From the NCBI GenBank assembly GCA_002429325.1, contig DIZH01000019.1, forward strand, positions 684-9,647: DNA of 8,964 nucleotides, read 5' to 3'. Below, piece after piece: positions 1-5,934 of the stretch. The notes under the pieces are model-generated. The model had not been told where the DNA came from and did no database searches. It saw nothing but the letters and a program-made list of their open reading frames with translations. Position 1 is the stretch's first letter. Every line of letters begins with the position of its first letter. Position numbers and translations under genes: made by a program. Source of the stretch: Patescibacteria group bacterium UBA6033 (GTDB lineage: Bacteria > Patescibacteriota > Minisyncoccia > Phycocordibacterales > Phycocordibacteraceae).

Positions 1-23
1 TGGCGGAGACGGTGGGATTCGAA
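1..23 (-). other. tRNA-Ser 3'-end fragment (truncated tRNA or att-like core)
   Basis: Read on the minus strand this is the 3' end of a tRNA: a T-loop TTCGAAT, the 3' half of the T-stem CCCAC, the 3' acceptor strand CGTCTCC, discriminator G and CCA. Discriminator G and a CTCCGCCA end are typical of serine tRNAs. The bases that should form the 5' half of the T-stem (plus positions 24-28, gggcg) cannot pair with CCCAC, and no partner for the acceptor strand (CGTCTCC on the plus strand) occurs in the next 170 bases. The gene is therefore not intact here. It may be the duplicated tRNA end left by an element that integrated into a tRNA-Ser gene, a decayed tRNA, or a contig-edge artefact, since the match starts exactly at base 1. 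Confidence 0.6.
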
Positions 24-30
24 GGGCGGA

Positions 31-55
31 AGGTAAGCTCTGGGAGAGCTTACCT
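31..55. repeat. perfect 11-bp hairpin
   Basis: AGGTAAGCTCT (31-41), loop GGG, AGAGCTTACCT (45-55). The arms are exactly complementary. A GC-rich stretch follows on the plus strand and tccgccc on the minus strand, so it lacks the T-tract of an intrinsic terminator. It is best seen as one arm of the larger structure at 12-132. Confidence 0.7.
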
Positions 56-71
56 GAGCCGGGGTCGAGAG

Positions 72-113
72 CACTTAGATTTTTGTAAGCGGAGCGCAAC
101 AAAAAGCTTAGTG
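72..113. repeat. imperfect 15-bp hairpin with GC-rich tip
   Basis: The arm at 72-86 (CACTTAGATTTTTGT) pairs with 99-113 (ACAAAAAGCTTAGTG) except at two positions (76/109 and 79/106). The top is gcggagcgc, which can pair GC/GC around a 5-base loop. Such A/T-rich-flanked GC-tipped palindromes resemble dispersed intergenic repeats. Whether this one recurs elsewhere in the genome cannot be seen here. Confidence 0.55.
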
Positions 114-184
114 ATTCGTGACCGAATCCCACTGAGTATTTTTGGTGCGACGGCGAGGAAAATATTCCTGGCCGAATCCTAAGT

Positions 185-190
185 TATACT
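185..190 (+). promoter_or_regulatory. -10-like element TATACT before the membrane-protein gene
   Basis: TATACT ends 9 nt before the ATG at 200, placing the expected transcription start at about 197-200. The transcript would be leaderless or nearly so. No TTGACA-like -35 box lies 16-18 bp upstream. A small dyad, AGGAA-aata-TTCCT (156-169), occupies that area. Confidence 0.45.
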
Positions 191-199
191 GTGCGCACC

Positions 200-811
200 A
201 TGCAAAAAAGAAACACCTTGATATTTGTCTTGGCCGGGCTGCTTACGGTACTTGCTGGAGAATTTCAGGTCAATATTCTCGTCTCGCATAAAGGGATAGG
301 TGCATATATCTCGACCTTGGTGCTCTATACTTTTTTTCTCCTGTTCATGTACGTGCTCAACAAATTCTTGGAGCGACACATCTCCTCGAAAAATATTGAT
401 GTGGCCTATTATTTCGTCGGTGGAGCATGCGGGCTTGCAACAGAATGGCTCATTGGGAATGCTCCGTGGGTGCACAATGGAGCTATTCAGGCAGGCATGT
501 TTGCATGGTGGAGTTCTACATTCCTTATTCCTCGCATTTTCACGACCCCTATTGACTCTGTCGTTTCCTCTGTCCGTCGCCGGGTGATTATCTCACTTTT
601 AATCTATTCCTTAGTTTCAACGCTTATCGTCGTATTCTCTCCGCAGACTATGCGTGCTGGCATAGCCGCTATCCTGCTTACTATCGGTTATATCGTTACC
701 AGCTTCCAATTCGTTCCGTATCTCACCCGCAATGGTTTTTCCACACGTTTTATACGTATGTTCATGTGGTCCCTTGTTCTTGCGGCAATTGGCGGCGTAG
801 TGCTGCGATAG
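200..811 (+). CDS. polytopic inner-membrane protein of unknown function
   Basis: I do not recognise this 203-residue protein. It is very hydrophobic, with about seven predicted membrane segments near residues 6-26, 34-54, 67-85, 96-113, 128-147, 152-172 and 184-201. The loops are short; one carries a basic cluster (RRR, residues 126-128). The third segment holds GGACGLATEW, with a Glu at residue 82 inside or at the edge of the membrane, and WW occurs at 103-104. There is no signal peptide and no catalytic motif that I can name. The ATG at 200 is preferred. An in-frame GTG at 191 would add three residues, but it lies directly behind the TATACT at 185-190. No Shine-Dalgarno sequence precedes it. 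It converges on the ComFC-like gene, 22 bp separating the two stop codons, and is not co-directional with any pilus gene immediately next to it, so a pilus role is not implied. It could be a transporter-like or lipid-related membrane protein. Confidence 0.75.
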   Translation: MQKRNTLIFVLAGLLTVLAGEFQVNILVSHKGIGAYISTLVLYTFFLLFMYVLNKFLERHISSKNIDVAYYFVGGACGLATEWLIGNAPWVHNGAIQAGMFAWWSSTFLIPRIFTTPIDSVVSSVRRRVIISLLIYSLVSTLIVVFSPQTMRAGIAAILLTIGYIVTSFQFVPYLTRNGFSTRFIRMFMWSLVLAAIGGVVLR

Positions 812-833
812 TCCTGAACAAACAAGAACTGAA

Positions 834-1442
834 CTAATGCGCGAGCGCAAGTGGGACAATGTGCTTTGCGCCAGCTTCGATAAGAGCATCAACGGCACTC
901 TGAAGAGTTGCTCCGGTAGTGATGACGTCGTCGATGAGGATATAGGTACGAGCAGGGTCGGCCTCATGCGTAGCACGGAACGCACCGCGCATATTCTCTT
1001 TGCGCCTGTAGCGCGGCAAGGAGACTTGAGAGAGGGTCTCTCGCGTGCGCACGAGGAGCGCAGTGTTGATCTCTATACTGCATTCTTTTGTTGCTTGCCT
1101 CAGCACTTCTTCAATCTGATTAAAGCCCCGCTCTTTGCGGCGTTTCTTTCCAAGCGGCACGGGCACGACTATGGGTCTGTGCGCCATGTCGTCCGCCTCA
1201 AGCAGATATTCAGCGAGGGTCTGTGCGAGGAGTGTAAATGCGCGGACAGAGCCATGATATTTAGCTTCGTGTATCGCAGCGCGAACAGCGGGTTCGGGGA
1301 AGGGGAGGAGAGCTACGGTAGCTGGGCTCGTTGCGGTTAGTAACTGAGGAGCAGCAAGAGCTAAGAATTCGTCGCTCGATAGGGAACGAAGAGCAGCAGC
1401 ATCAGTACGCAGCGGAAAAAGAATGTCGAAAATCTTCCACAT
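834..1442 (-). CDS. comFC: ComFC-like phosphoribosyltransferase (competence/DNA uptake family), zinc finger absent
   Basis: A 202-residue protein of the ComF/GntX branch of type I phosphoribosyltransferases. The PRPP-binding loop is ILIDDVITTGAT (residues 168-179). Other family signatures are KYHGS (61-65), VPVPLGKKRRKERGFNQ (93-109) and an RTRETLSQ...RRKENMRGAF block (132-155). In naturally competent bacteria ComFC is a cytoplasmic protein needed for DNA transformation; its exact reaction is not settled. Typical homologues begin with a Cys4 zinc finger just after an LLFPP-type motif. Here ILFPLR (7-12) is present but no cysteines follow, so the finger is lost. The start is the ATG at 1442: an upstream in-frame extension to 1595 runs antisense through pilM and is not protein-like. 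It ends in TAG and converges with the membrane-protein gene. It is divergent from pilM with 14 bp between starts, which suggests shared control with the pilus. Family assignment is firm; the role in uptake here is inferred. Confidence 0.88.
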   Translation of the reverse strand: MWKIFDILFPLRTDAAALRSLSSDEFLALAAPQLLTATSPATVALLPFPEPAVRAAIHEAKYHGSVRAFTLLAQTLAEYLLEADDMAHRPIVVPVPLGKKRRKERGFNQIEEVLRQATKECSIEINTALLVRTRETLSQVSLPRYRRKENMRGAFRATHEADPARTYILIDDVITTGATLQSAVDALIEAGAKHIVPLALAH

Positions 1443-1456
1443 GGTATTATTTTGGC
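1443..1456. promoter_or_regulatory. 14-bp divergent comFC/pilM promoter region
   Basis: The two start codons are separated only by these 14 bp. On the plus strand TATTAT (1445-1450), preceded by TG one base upstream (an extended -10, TGGTATTAT), ends exactly 6 nt before the pilM ATG, so transcription should begin on the start codon itself. On the minus strand CAAAAT (1454 to 1449) has the same 6-nt spacing to the comFC ATG but is a weak match. Upstream promoter contacts for each gene must lie inside the other gene's coding sequence. Confidence 0.55.
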
Positions 1457-2530
1457 ATGTCCTTCCTGGATTCTCTATTTGCAAAAAAAGAACAGAGTGT
1501 GCTGGGTGTCGATATTGGCTCATCGTCCTTGAAGGTGGTGCAATTGCGCAAGGAGGGCGGTAAAGCTGTTCTCGAGACCTATGGCGAACTCGCACTCGGC
1601 CCGTATGGTGGCGGAGAAGTTGGTCAGGCTACTAGCTTGTCTGCAGAGCAGATTAGCGAGACGCTCAGAGACCTGCTCCGTGAAGCAAAAGTAACAACGA
1701 AGAGCTCAGGCGTTTCTATCCCTTTCTCGCGCTCACTGCTTTCTTTGGTGAACTTACCGTATCGTAAGAATAAAGACGAACAAAAGACCATCATTGAACT
1801 TGAAGCACGTAAATATATCCCGGTGCCGATTGGCGAAGTACAGCTCGATTGGTTCATCGTACCGAAGATTGGTCCGAAAGAAAGTGATGGCGAGCAGCAG
1901 ACGGTTGAAGTGCTTATTGTCGCAGTGCATAACGATGAGCTCGCCACGCTTCAGCAGGTCATGAAGGGTGCAGACCTCAATGCGAGTTTTTATGAGATTG
2001 AGATATTCAGCACGATACGCGCAGTCGTCGATGAACCGATAAAGCCGGTGCTCGTTCTTGATATCGGGGCGGCCTCAACCAAGATCTATGTCATTGAACA
2101 GGGCGTCGTGGCATTTTCGCACTCCATCAGCACGGGCAGCCAGGATATTACGCGCGCCATCTCAGTTTCAAGCGGTGTATCTATTTCGCGCGCTGAGGCT
2201 GTGAAAAAAGAACAGGGTATTGGAAGCGATCCTGAGCACGGGAGCCCCGAGCTCGTCTTTTCACGCATTTTCTCTGAGGCGCGTCGTGTCCTCATGCAGT
2301 ATGAGACTACAAGTAAAAAATCTATTTCCTCGGTTGTACTCACTGGTGGCGGCGGCGTGACGCGCTCCCTGAGCGCCTACGCGAGAAATGTGTTCTCTAT
2401 CGATGTTCATGTTGCAGATCCTTTTTCCAAGACCGAAGCTCCGGCCTTCATGCGTCCGATTCTTGAAGATATCGGACCGGAATTCGCTGTTGCCGTCGGG
2501 CTTGCGCTTCGCAAACTTGCAGAAATTTAG
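1457..2530 (+). CDS. pilM: type IV pilus assembly protein PilM (actin-like ATPase)
   Basis: A 357-residue cytoplasmic protein of the FtsA/PilM actin-like superfamily. It binds ATP and the cytoplasmic N-terminus of PilN, linking the pilus alignment complex to the motor side of the inner membrane. Actin-fold motifs are visible: phosphate-1 LGVDIGSSSLK (residues 16-26, Asp19), phosphate-2 VLVLDIGAASTK (198-209, Asp202) and the adenosine motif LTGGGGVTRS (295-304). Length matches the family. The ATG at 1457 gives the normal PilM N-terminus just before the first motif (MSFLDSLFAKKEQS). The frame stays open to 1331, but that part is antisense to comFC and unlike PilM. There is no Shine-Dalgarno sequence, and an extended -10 (TGGTATTAT) ends 6 nt upstream, implying a leaderless mRNA. 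It is the first gene of the pilus cluster, followed after 68 bp by pilN. Confidence 0.95.
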   Translation: MSFLDSLFAKKEQSVLGVDIGSSSLKVVQLRKEGGKAVLETYGELALGPYGGGEVGQATSLSAEQISETLRDLLREAKVTTKSSGVSIPFSRSLLSLVNLPYRKNKDEQKTIIELEARKYIPVPIGEVQLDWFIVPKIGPKESDGEQQTVEVLIVAVHNDELATLQQVMKGADLNASFYEIEIFSTIRAVVDEPIKPVLVLDIGAASTKIYVIEQGVVAFSHSISTGSQDITRAISVSSGVSISRAEAVKKEQGIGSDPEHGSPELVFSRIFSEARRVLMQYETTSKKSISSVVLTGGGGVTRSLSAYARNVFSIDVHVADPFSKTEAPAFMRPILEDIGPEFAVAVGLALRKLAEI

Positions 2531-2562
2531 CAGAGATAAATGTTTTGCACAGAAGGCAGCGC

Positions 2563-2588
2563 ATACACTTGCGTGTATAGCGTATACT
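2563..2588. promoter_or_regulatory. overlapping dyads and -10-like TATACT upstream of pilN
   Basis: In the 68-bp pilM-pilN gap, ATACAC-ttgc-GTGTAT (2563-2578) is a perfect 6-bp dyad. It overlaps a second dyad, GTATA-gcg-TATAC (2575-2587). The TATACT at 2583-2588 ends 10 nt before the pilN ATG and is promoter-like. The dyads could be an operator or, as RNA, a short hairpin at the end of the pilM transcript. No T-run follows, so a classical terminator is unlikely. Confidence 0.45.
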
Positions 2589-2598
2589 AATAGTTGAA

Positions 2599-3213
2599 AT
2601 GGCTCTTCTTCCCACTATACCTACTTCATTTGTTCCGCGTACAGGTCCGTCTGCACGTTCGGAGAGTTCCATGGATCTTGGAGGTGTGTTCGGTATGCTG
2701 GCATATCTCCTCTTGGCAATCTCCTTTGCTCTTTCACTCGGCGTATTCTTGTACGGTCGTATACTTTCCGGAACTCTTGCAGGCAAAGATGCTGAGCTTG
2801 CAAAAGCTCAGGCCGCTATTGATCCCGCAACCGTCCAAAGCTTCGTACAATTACGCGATCGCCTTAACTCAGGTCAGACGCTTCTGGCTGCACATACTGC
2901 GCCATCGAGATTCTTCTCGGCGCTTGAGTCTGTTATTCCCACGACAGTTCGTTTCTCTTCCATCCATCTCTCGGTTGATGCTACCGGGGCAGCAAAAGTC
3001 GATGGTGTGGGAATTTCTAAGAGCTTCAATGCGCTATCAGCAGCTTCAACGGCATTTGCCCAGGATGGCAGGATCAAGAATGTCATTTTTTCGAAGATGA
3101 GCATCAACACCAAAGACAATTCAGTTTCATTCGGATTCTCTGCCTCGCTTGACCCGAAGCTCATCCTGTATGTGCCTGGTGAAGCGGGAGCAGTATCCAC
3201 AACTACACCATGA
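2599..3213 (+). CDS. pilN: PilN-like type IV pilus alignment protein
   Basis: A 204-residue bitopic membrane protein: a short cytoplasmic N-terminus with MALLPTIPTSFVPR (1-14), one membrane helix at about 29-52, a helical stalk (about 60-100, rich in Ala, Lys, Asp and Leu) and a C-terminal alpha/beta domain ending in a flexible Ser/Thr/Pro tail. This is the PilN plan. The LLP near the N-terminus parallels the INLLP motif by which PilN binds the groove of PilM. PilN pairs with PilO in the inner membrane. Sequence divergence is high, so the call rests on topology, the LLP motif and its place between pilM and pilO. Translation starts at ATG 2599 behind TATACT. Its TGA stop overlaps the pilO start (ATGA, 3210-3213), indicating translational coupling. 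The TGA also shows that TGA is a stop here. Confidence 0.85.
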   Translation: MALLPTIPTSFVPRTGPSARSESSMDLGGVFGMLAYLLLAISFALSLGVFLYGRILSGTLAGKDAELAKAQAAIDPATVQSFVQLRDRLNSGQTLLAAHTAPSRFFSALESVIPTTVRFSSIHLSVDATGAAKVDGVGISKSFNALSAASTAFAQDGRIKNVIFSKMSINTKDNSVSFGFSASLDPKLILYVPGEAGAVSTTTP

Positions 3214-3785
3214 GCAGTCGCATCCTACCTTTGTTTGCCTTCGCCGTTGCACTCGCAATCTTCTTTTTGTATGTGAATCCTATGTGGACAGGCTCGATAG
3301 CCACAGCGAATGCCTCTATTGCTGCGGATAATCAAGCACTCGTGGCAGCACAACAATATTCAGCACAACAAAATCAGCTCGCGACAGCACGCGACGCTAT
3401 CGATCCTTCAAATCTCAAAGCGCTTACTACGCTCCTGCCAGATTCCGTTGATAATGTCGGTCTTATCCTCGATATCAATGCGCTCGCTGCTCGATCCGGC
3501 CTATCAGTCTCAAATATTGATGTCGTTACAAATTCTTCAGGAAACACCACATCATCAAGTGCGCTAGCCAATGCAACAGGCGCATTGCCGGCAGGGAATA
3601 CCAATCCCGTCAATTCGGTTGATCTTTCCTTGGCTGCGGTCAGCACATTCTCCTCATTTCAAAATTTCTTGGTCGGTATAGAGAGAAGTGCCCGTCTTCT
3701 CGATATCCATGATCTTGTGGTGAAGGGTTCCGATACTGGTGTGTACTCTTATCAAATGACCATGCGCCTCTACTGGCTCCGCTAA
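3210..3785 (+). CDS. pilO: PilO-like type IV pilus alignment protein
   Basis: A 191-residue bitopic membrane protein, partner of PilN. One membrane helix (about 5-22) leads into an Ala/Gln-rich helical, coiled-coil-like stretch (about 30-63), then LLPDSVDNVGLILDINALA (75-93), a segment characteristic of PilO/GspM-like proteins, and a C-terminal ferredoxin-like alpha/beta domain. A low-complexity Asn/Ser/Thr/Ala linker (about 107-133) interrupts the domain. In known systems PilO and PilN form heterodimers that set the alignment complex between the motor and the extracytoplasmic parts. It starts on the ATG of the ATGA overlap with pilN and has no Shine-Dalgarno sequence of its own, so expression probably depends on reinitiation after pilN. 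The PilP-like gene follows 1 nt after its stop. Confidence 0.87.
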   Translation: MSSRILPLFAFAVALAIFFLYVNPMWTGSIATANASIAADNQALVAAQQYSAQQNQLATARDAIDPSNLKALTTLLPDSVDNVGLILDINALAARSGLSVSNIDVVTNSSGNTTSSSALANATGALPAGNTNPVNSVDLSLAAVSTFSSFQNFLVGIERSARLLDIHDLVVKGSDTGVYSYQMTMRLYWLR

Positions 3786-3786
3786 T

Positions 3787-4089
3787 ATGAAATCAAACAC
3801 GATAGTCATCATTGTTGTTTCACTCCTTATAGCTGGTGCCGCTTATTGGTATTTTGCCGGACAATCCGGTACACAAGCACCGCTGACCGCTCTGTCGGTA
3901 GGCGCTGATAATCCTGCACAGTCGCAATTTCAGGTGCTCGTGAGCCAACTGCAGCCTATCTCATTCAATACCGACATTTTCTCTGACCCTCGTTTTACGT
4001 CGCTTGTTGATCTTGCAACGCCGCTGGTGCCTGAAACGATCGGTCGCATCGATCCTTTTGCTCCTATTTCAGGCGTAACAGGACAATAA
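3787..4089 (+). CDS. short PilP-like membrane protein with C-terminal DPFAP motif
   Basis: A 100-residue protein with one N-terminal membrane helix (about 5-24), a polar extracytoplasmic segment and a C-terminal GRIDPFAPI (86-94), six residues from the end. A (R)DPF(xP) motif is seen in the linker of PilP and GspC-type proteins just before their beta-domain. Here the chain stops right after the motif, so the domain that would contact a secretin is missing. Position (after pilO) and topology fit PilP of the alignment complex, but similarity is limited to the motif, so I give no gene symbol. It starts 1 nt after the pilO stop and ends 3 nt before pilB without a Shine-Dalgarno sequence, so it must be co-translated in the operon. 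An unrelated lineage-specific small pilus protein is the alternative. Confidence 0.75.
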   Translation: MKSNTIVIIVVSLLIAGAAYWYFAGQSGTQAPLTALSVGADNPAQSQFQVLVSQLQPISFNTDIFSDPRFTSLVDLATPLVPETIGRIDPFAPISGVTGQ

Positions 4090-4092
4090 GGA

Positions 4093-5913
4093 ATGAATTT
4101 CCTTTCTGCACTCGTTGATAAAGGGGTCTTAACTGCCAAAGCTCGGGCTGAGGTGGAGGCCGAAGTTGCCGATAAACATACACTTACGGAAGCTCTCGCA
4201 AGTCGCGGGATATCGCTTGCGGATGCACTTACTGCTGTGGGAATGTCATATGGCGTTCCAGGCCGGGTACTAGGGGACCCTCCAGCGAACGAAGAGGTGT
4301 TTAAATATATTCAAGTTGACTCGGCTCGTCATTACGGATTCGTGCCGCTCGACGAGGTAGACGGCATACTTGAAGTTGGCATTGTCGATCCTGACAACAT
4401 CGAGGCAATCGATGCTCTGCAGTTCATTTCAGGGAAGATAGGCATTCCCTACAAGATATTCTTGATTACCAAAGAAGATTTCGAACGTGTACTCGATGCG
4501 TACCAAAATCTCTCGGGTGAAGTCGGCAAAGCTCTTTCTGAATTCGAATCAGTCGAGGAACAGACGGCGGCGGAAGGATCTTCGTCTAGTGCTGCTCAAA
4601 AGAGCGATGACGAGGGAAATTTGGGAGAAGAATTGAGCAAGTCGGACTTGGAGCAAGTGATGAAAGAAGAGGCTCCTGTGACAAAAATTGTGTCGACTAT
4701 ACTTCGCTACGCTATTGAAGGGCATTCTTCCGACATCCATATTGAGCCGACACCGACTAAGACACGGGTTCGTTTCCGTATGGATGGTAGTTTGCATACC
4801 TCGCTTGAACTTCCTGCGCGCGTGCATGAAGCAGTGGTCGCGCGCATTAAGATACTCTCAAAATTGCGCCTGGACGAAAAGCGCAAGCCGCAAGACGGTC
4901 GTTTCTCTAGAATCGTCGATAAACGACGCATCGATTTCCGCGTGTCGACGTTCCCGACCGAGTTCGGCGAGAAGGTCGTGATGCGTATCCTTGATCAATC
5001 AAGCTCAAAAGCAACACTCGATACGGTAGGATTCAGTGCAGATGATCTTGTTGCCGTACGGGCGATGATGGAAGCTCCATATGGCATCATTCTTATCGCG
5101 GGCCCGACCGGTTCTGGTAAATCGACAACGCTGTTCGCTATGCTCTCAGAGTTTGATCGAGAAACGAACAATGTGGTATCACTCGAAGACCCAGTCGAGT
5201 ATCAAATTCCGGGCGTTTCTCAAAGTCAGGTGCGGCCCGAGATTGGCTACACCTTTGCAAGCGGCCTCAGATCTATCTTGCGTCAGGACCCTGACGTCAT
5301 CATGGTCGGCGAGATTCGCGATAAAGAGACAGCTGTTCTTGCTGTACAAGCGGCGCTTACCGGACACTTGGTGTTTACCACGATTCACACCAATACTGCA
5401 GCAGGAGCAATTCCGCGTCTCGTGGATATGGGTGTCGACCCGTTCCTCATCGCGCCGACTCTCGTGGCCGTCATCGGGCAGCGTCTCGTGCGTAAACTTT
5501 GCGATGGAGCAGGTATTCCATTCCCTGTTACGGACAGCCTCAAGGAATTCCTTGATCGTGAGTTCGCAGACTTGCCCCCAGCTGTCAGAAAAAAACTCCC
5601 TCCCTTCACCCAGTTTTATCGTGCAACACCCACAGCAACTTGCCCGGATGGGACGCGCGGACGGGCTGGCGTATTCGAGATACTACGGATGAATAAAGAT
5701 CTAGAGCAAGTCGTGCTGAAGCAGCCTGTGGAAGAAAGGGTGTATGAAGTAGCTCGTGCGAACGGTATGATCACGATGCGCGAAAGCGCCATCATCAAAG
5801 GTCTTACAGGGGAGATACCTTTTGAAGATATTAATACGCTCGGCGGAGAGCTTTTCCCCGATGAAGAGGAGGAAGTGGCTAGTACCCCAGAACCAGAATC
5901 ACAACCGCAGTAG
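4093..5913 (+). CDS. pilB: PilB/GspE-type pilus extension ATPase
   Basis: A 606-residue hexameric motor ATPase of the type II secretion/T4P family, acting in the cytoplasm under PilC to drive pilin polymerisation. An N-terminal GspE_N-type domain (about 1-145) is followed by an acidic, Ser-rich linker (about 146-190), then the N2 and ATPase domains. Motifs: Walker A GPTGSGKSTT (337-346, Lys343), Asp box LEDPVEY, Walker B DPDVIMVGEIRD (399-410, Glu407) and His box HLVFTTIHT (425-433). In the usual place of the tetracysteine zinc site only Cys470 and Cys517 remain, so the metal site appears degraded. The C-terminus carries an extra acidic Glu/Pro tail. The start ATG lies 3 nt after the PilP-like stop. 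AAGGA abuts the ATG and is too close to be a normal Shine-Dalgarno sequence. The PilB (not PilT) call rests on the N-terminal domain, the remnant Cys site and the order before pilT and pilC. Confidence 0.95.
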   Translation: MNFLSALVDKGVLTAKARAEVEAEVADKHTLTEALASRGISLADALTAVGMSYGVPGRVLGDPPANEEVFKYIQVDSARHYGFVPLDEVDGILEVGIVDPDNIEAIDALQFISGKIGIPYKIFLITKEDFERVLDAYQNLSGEVGKALSEFESVEEQTAAEGSSSSAAQKSDDEGNLGEELSKSDLEQVMKEEAPVTKIVSTILRYAIEGHSSDIHIEPTPTKTRVRFRMDGSLHTSLELPARVHEAVVARIKILSKLRLDEKRKPQDGRFSRIVDKRRIDFRVSTFPTEFGEKVVMRILDQSSSKATLDTVGFSADDLVAVRAMMEAPYGIILIAGPTGSGKSTTLFAMLSEFDRETNNVVSLEDPVEYQIPGVSQSQVRPEIGYTFASGLRSILRQDPDVIMVGEIRDKETAVLAVQAALTGHLVFTTIHTNTAAGAIPRLVDMGVDPFLIAPTLVAVIGQRLVRKLCDGAGIPFPVTDSLKEFLDREFADLPPAVRKKLPPFTQFYRATPTATCPDGTRGRAGVFEILRMNKDLEQVVLKQPVEERVYEVARANGMITMRESAIIKGLTGEIPFEDINTLGGELFPDEEEEVASTPEPESQPQ

Positions 5914-5934
5914 GTCGTGAGTGGACAATGTTCA

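Larger units (their letters stand above)
12..132. repeat. structured intergenic region: inverted repeat enclosing two hairpins
   Basis: GTGGGATTCG at 12-21 is perfectly complementary to CGAATCCCAC at 123-132. Between them lie a perfect 11-bp stem with a 3-nt loop (31-55) and an imperfect 15-bp stem (72-86 with 99-113, two mismatches) capped by a GC-rich tip (gcggagcgc). As RNA this would fold as a closed multi-branch structure, so a non-coding RNA, a 5' regulatory element or a palindromic intergenic repeat are all possible. The outer arm overlaps the tRNA-like fragment. It is not a recognised riboswitch, T-box or tmRNA: no tag ORF and no T-box motif are visible. No U-run follows either hairpin in a terminator position. 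Confidence 0.45.

Noticed and set aside
31..55. Intrinsic terminator
   Set aside because: The hairpin is perfect, but neither strand has a T-run after it.
1..180. Complete tRNA-Ser or tmRNA on the minus strand
   Set aside because: There is no complementary 5' acceptor or T-stem strand, no anticodon arm, and no tag-peptide reading frame ending in an Ala-Ala type tag.
812..833. Bidirectional terminator between the convergent genes
   Set aside because: The 22-bp gap shows no inverted repeat and no T-tract.
837..1340. 167-codon plus-strand open frame opposite comFC
   Set aside because: It is entirely antisense to a gene with clear catalytic motifs, and its own translation resembles no protein family.
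1331..1456. Upstream extension of PilM by 42 residues
   Set aside because: The extension runs antisense to comFC, is rich in Gln/Glu/Arg with no PilM-like sequence, and the ATG at 1457 gives the standard N-terminus directly after a -10-like element.
1443..1595. Upstream extension of ComFC by 51 residues on the minus strand
   Set aside because: It lies antisense inside pilM coding sequence. The ATG at 1442 starts at the conserved IFDILFP region expected at the ComFC N-terminus.
5081..5692. 203-codon open frame within pilB
   Set aside because: It is a shifted-frame shadow of the pilB ATPase domain, with no recognisable domain and a biased Ser/Arg composition.
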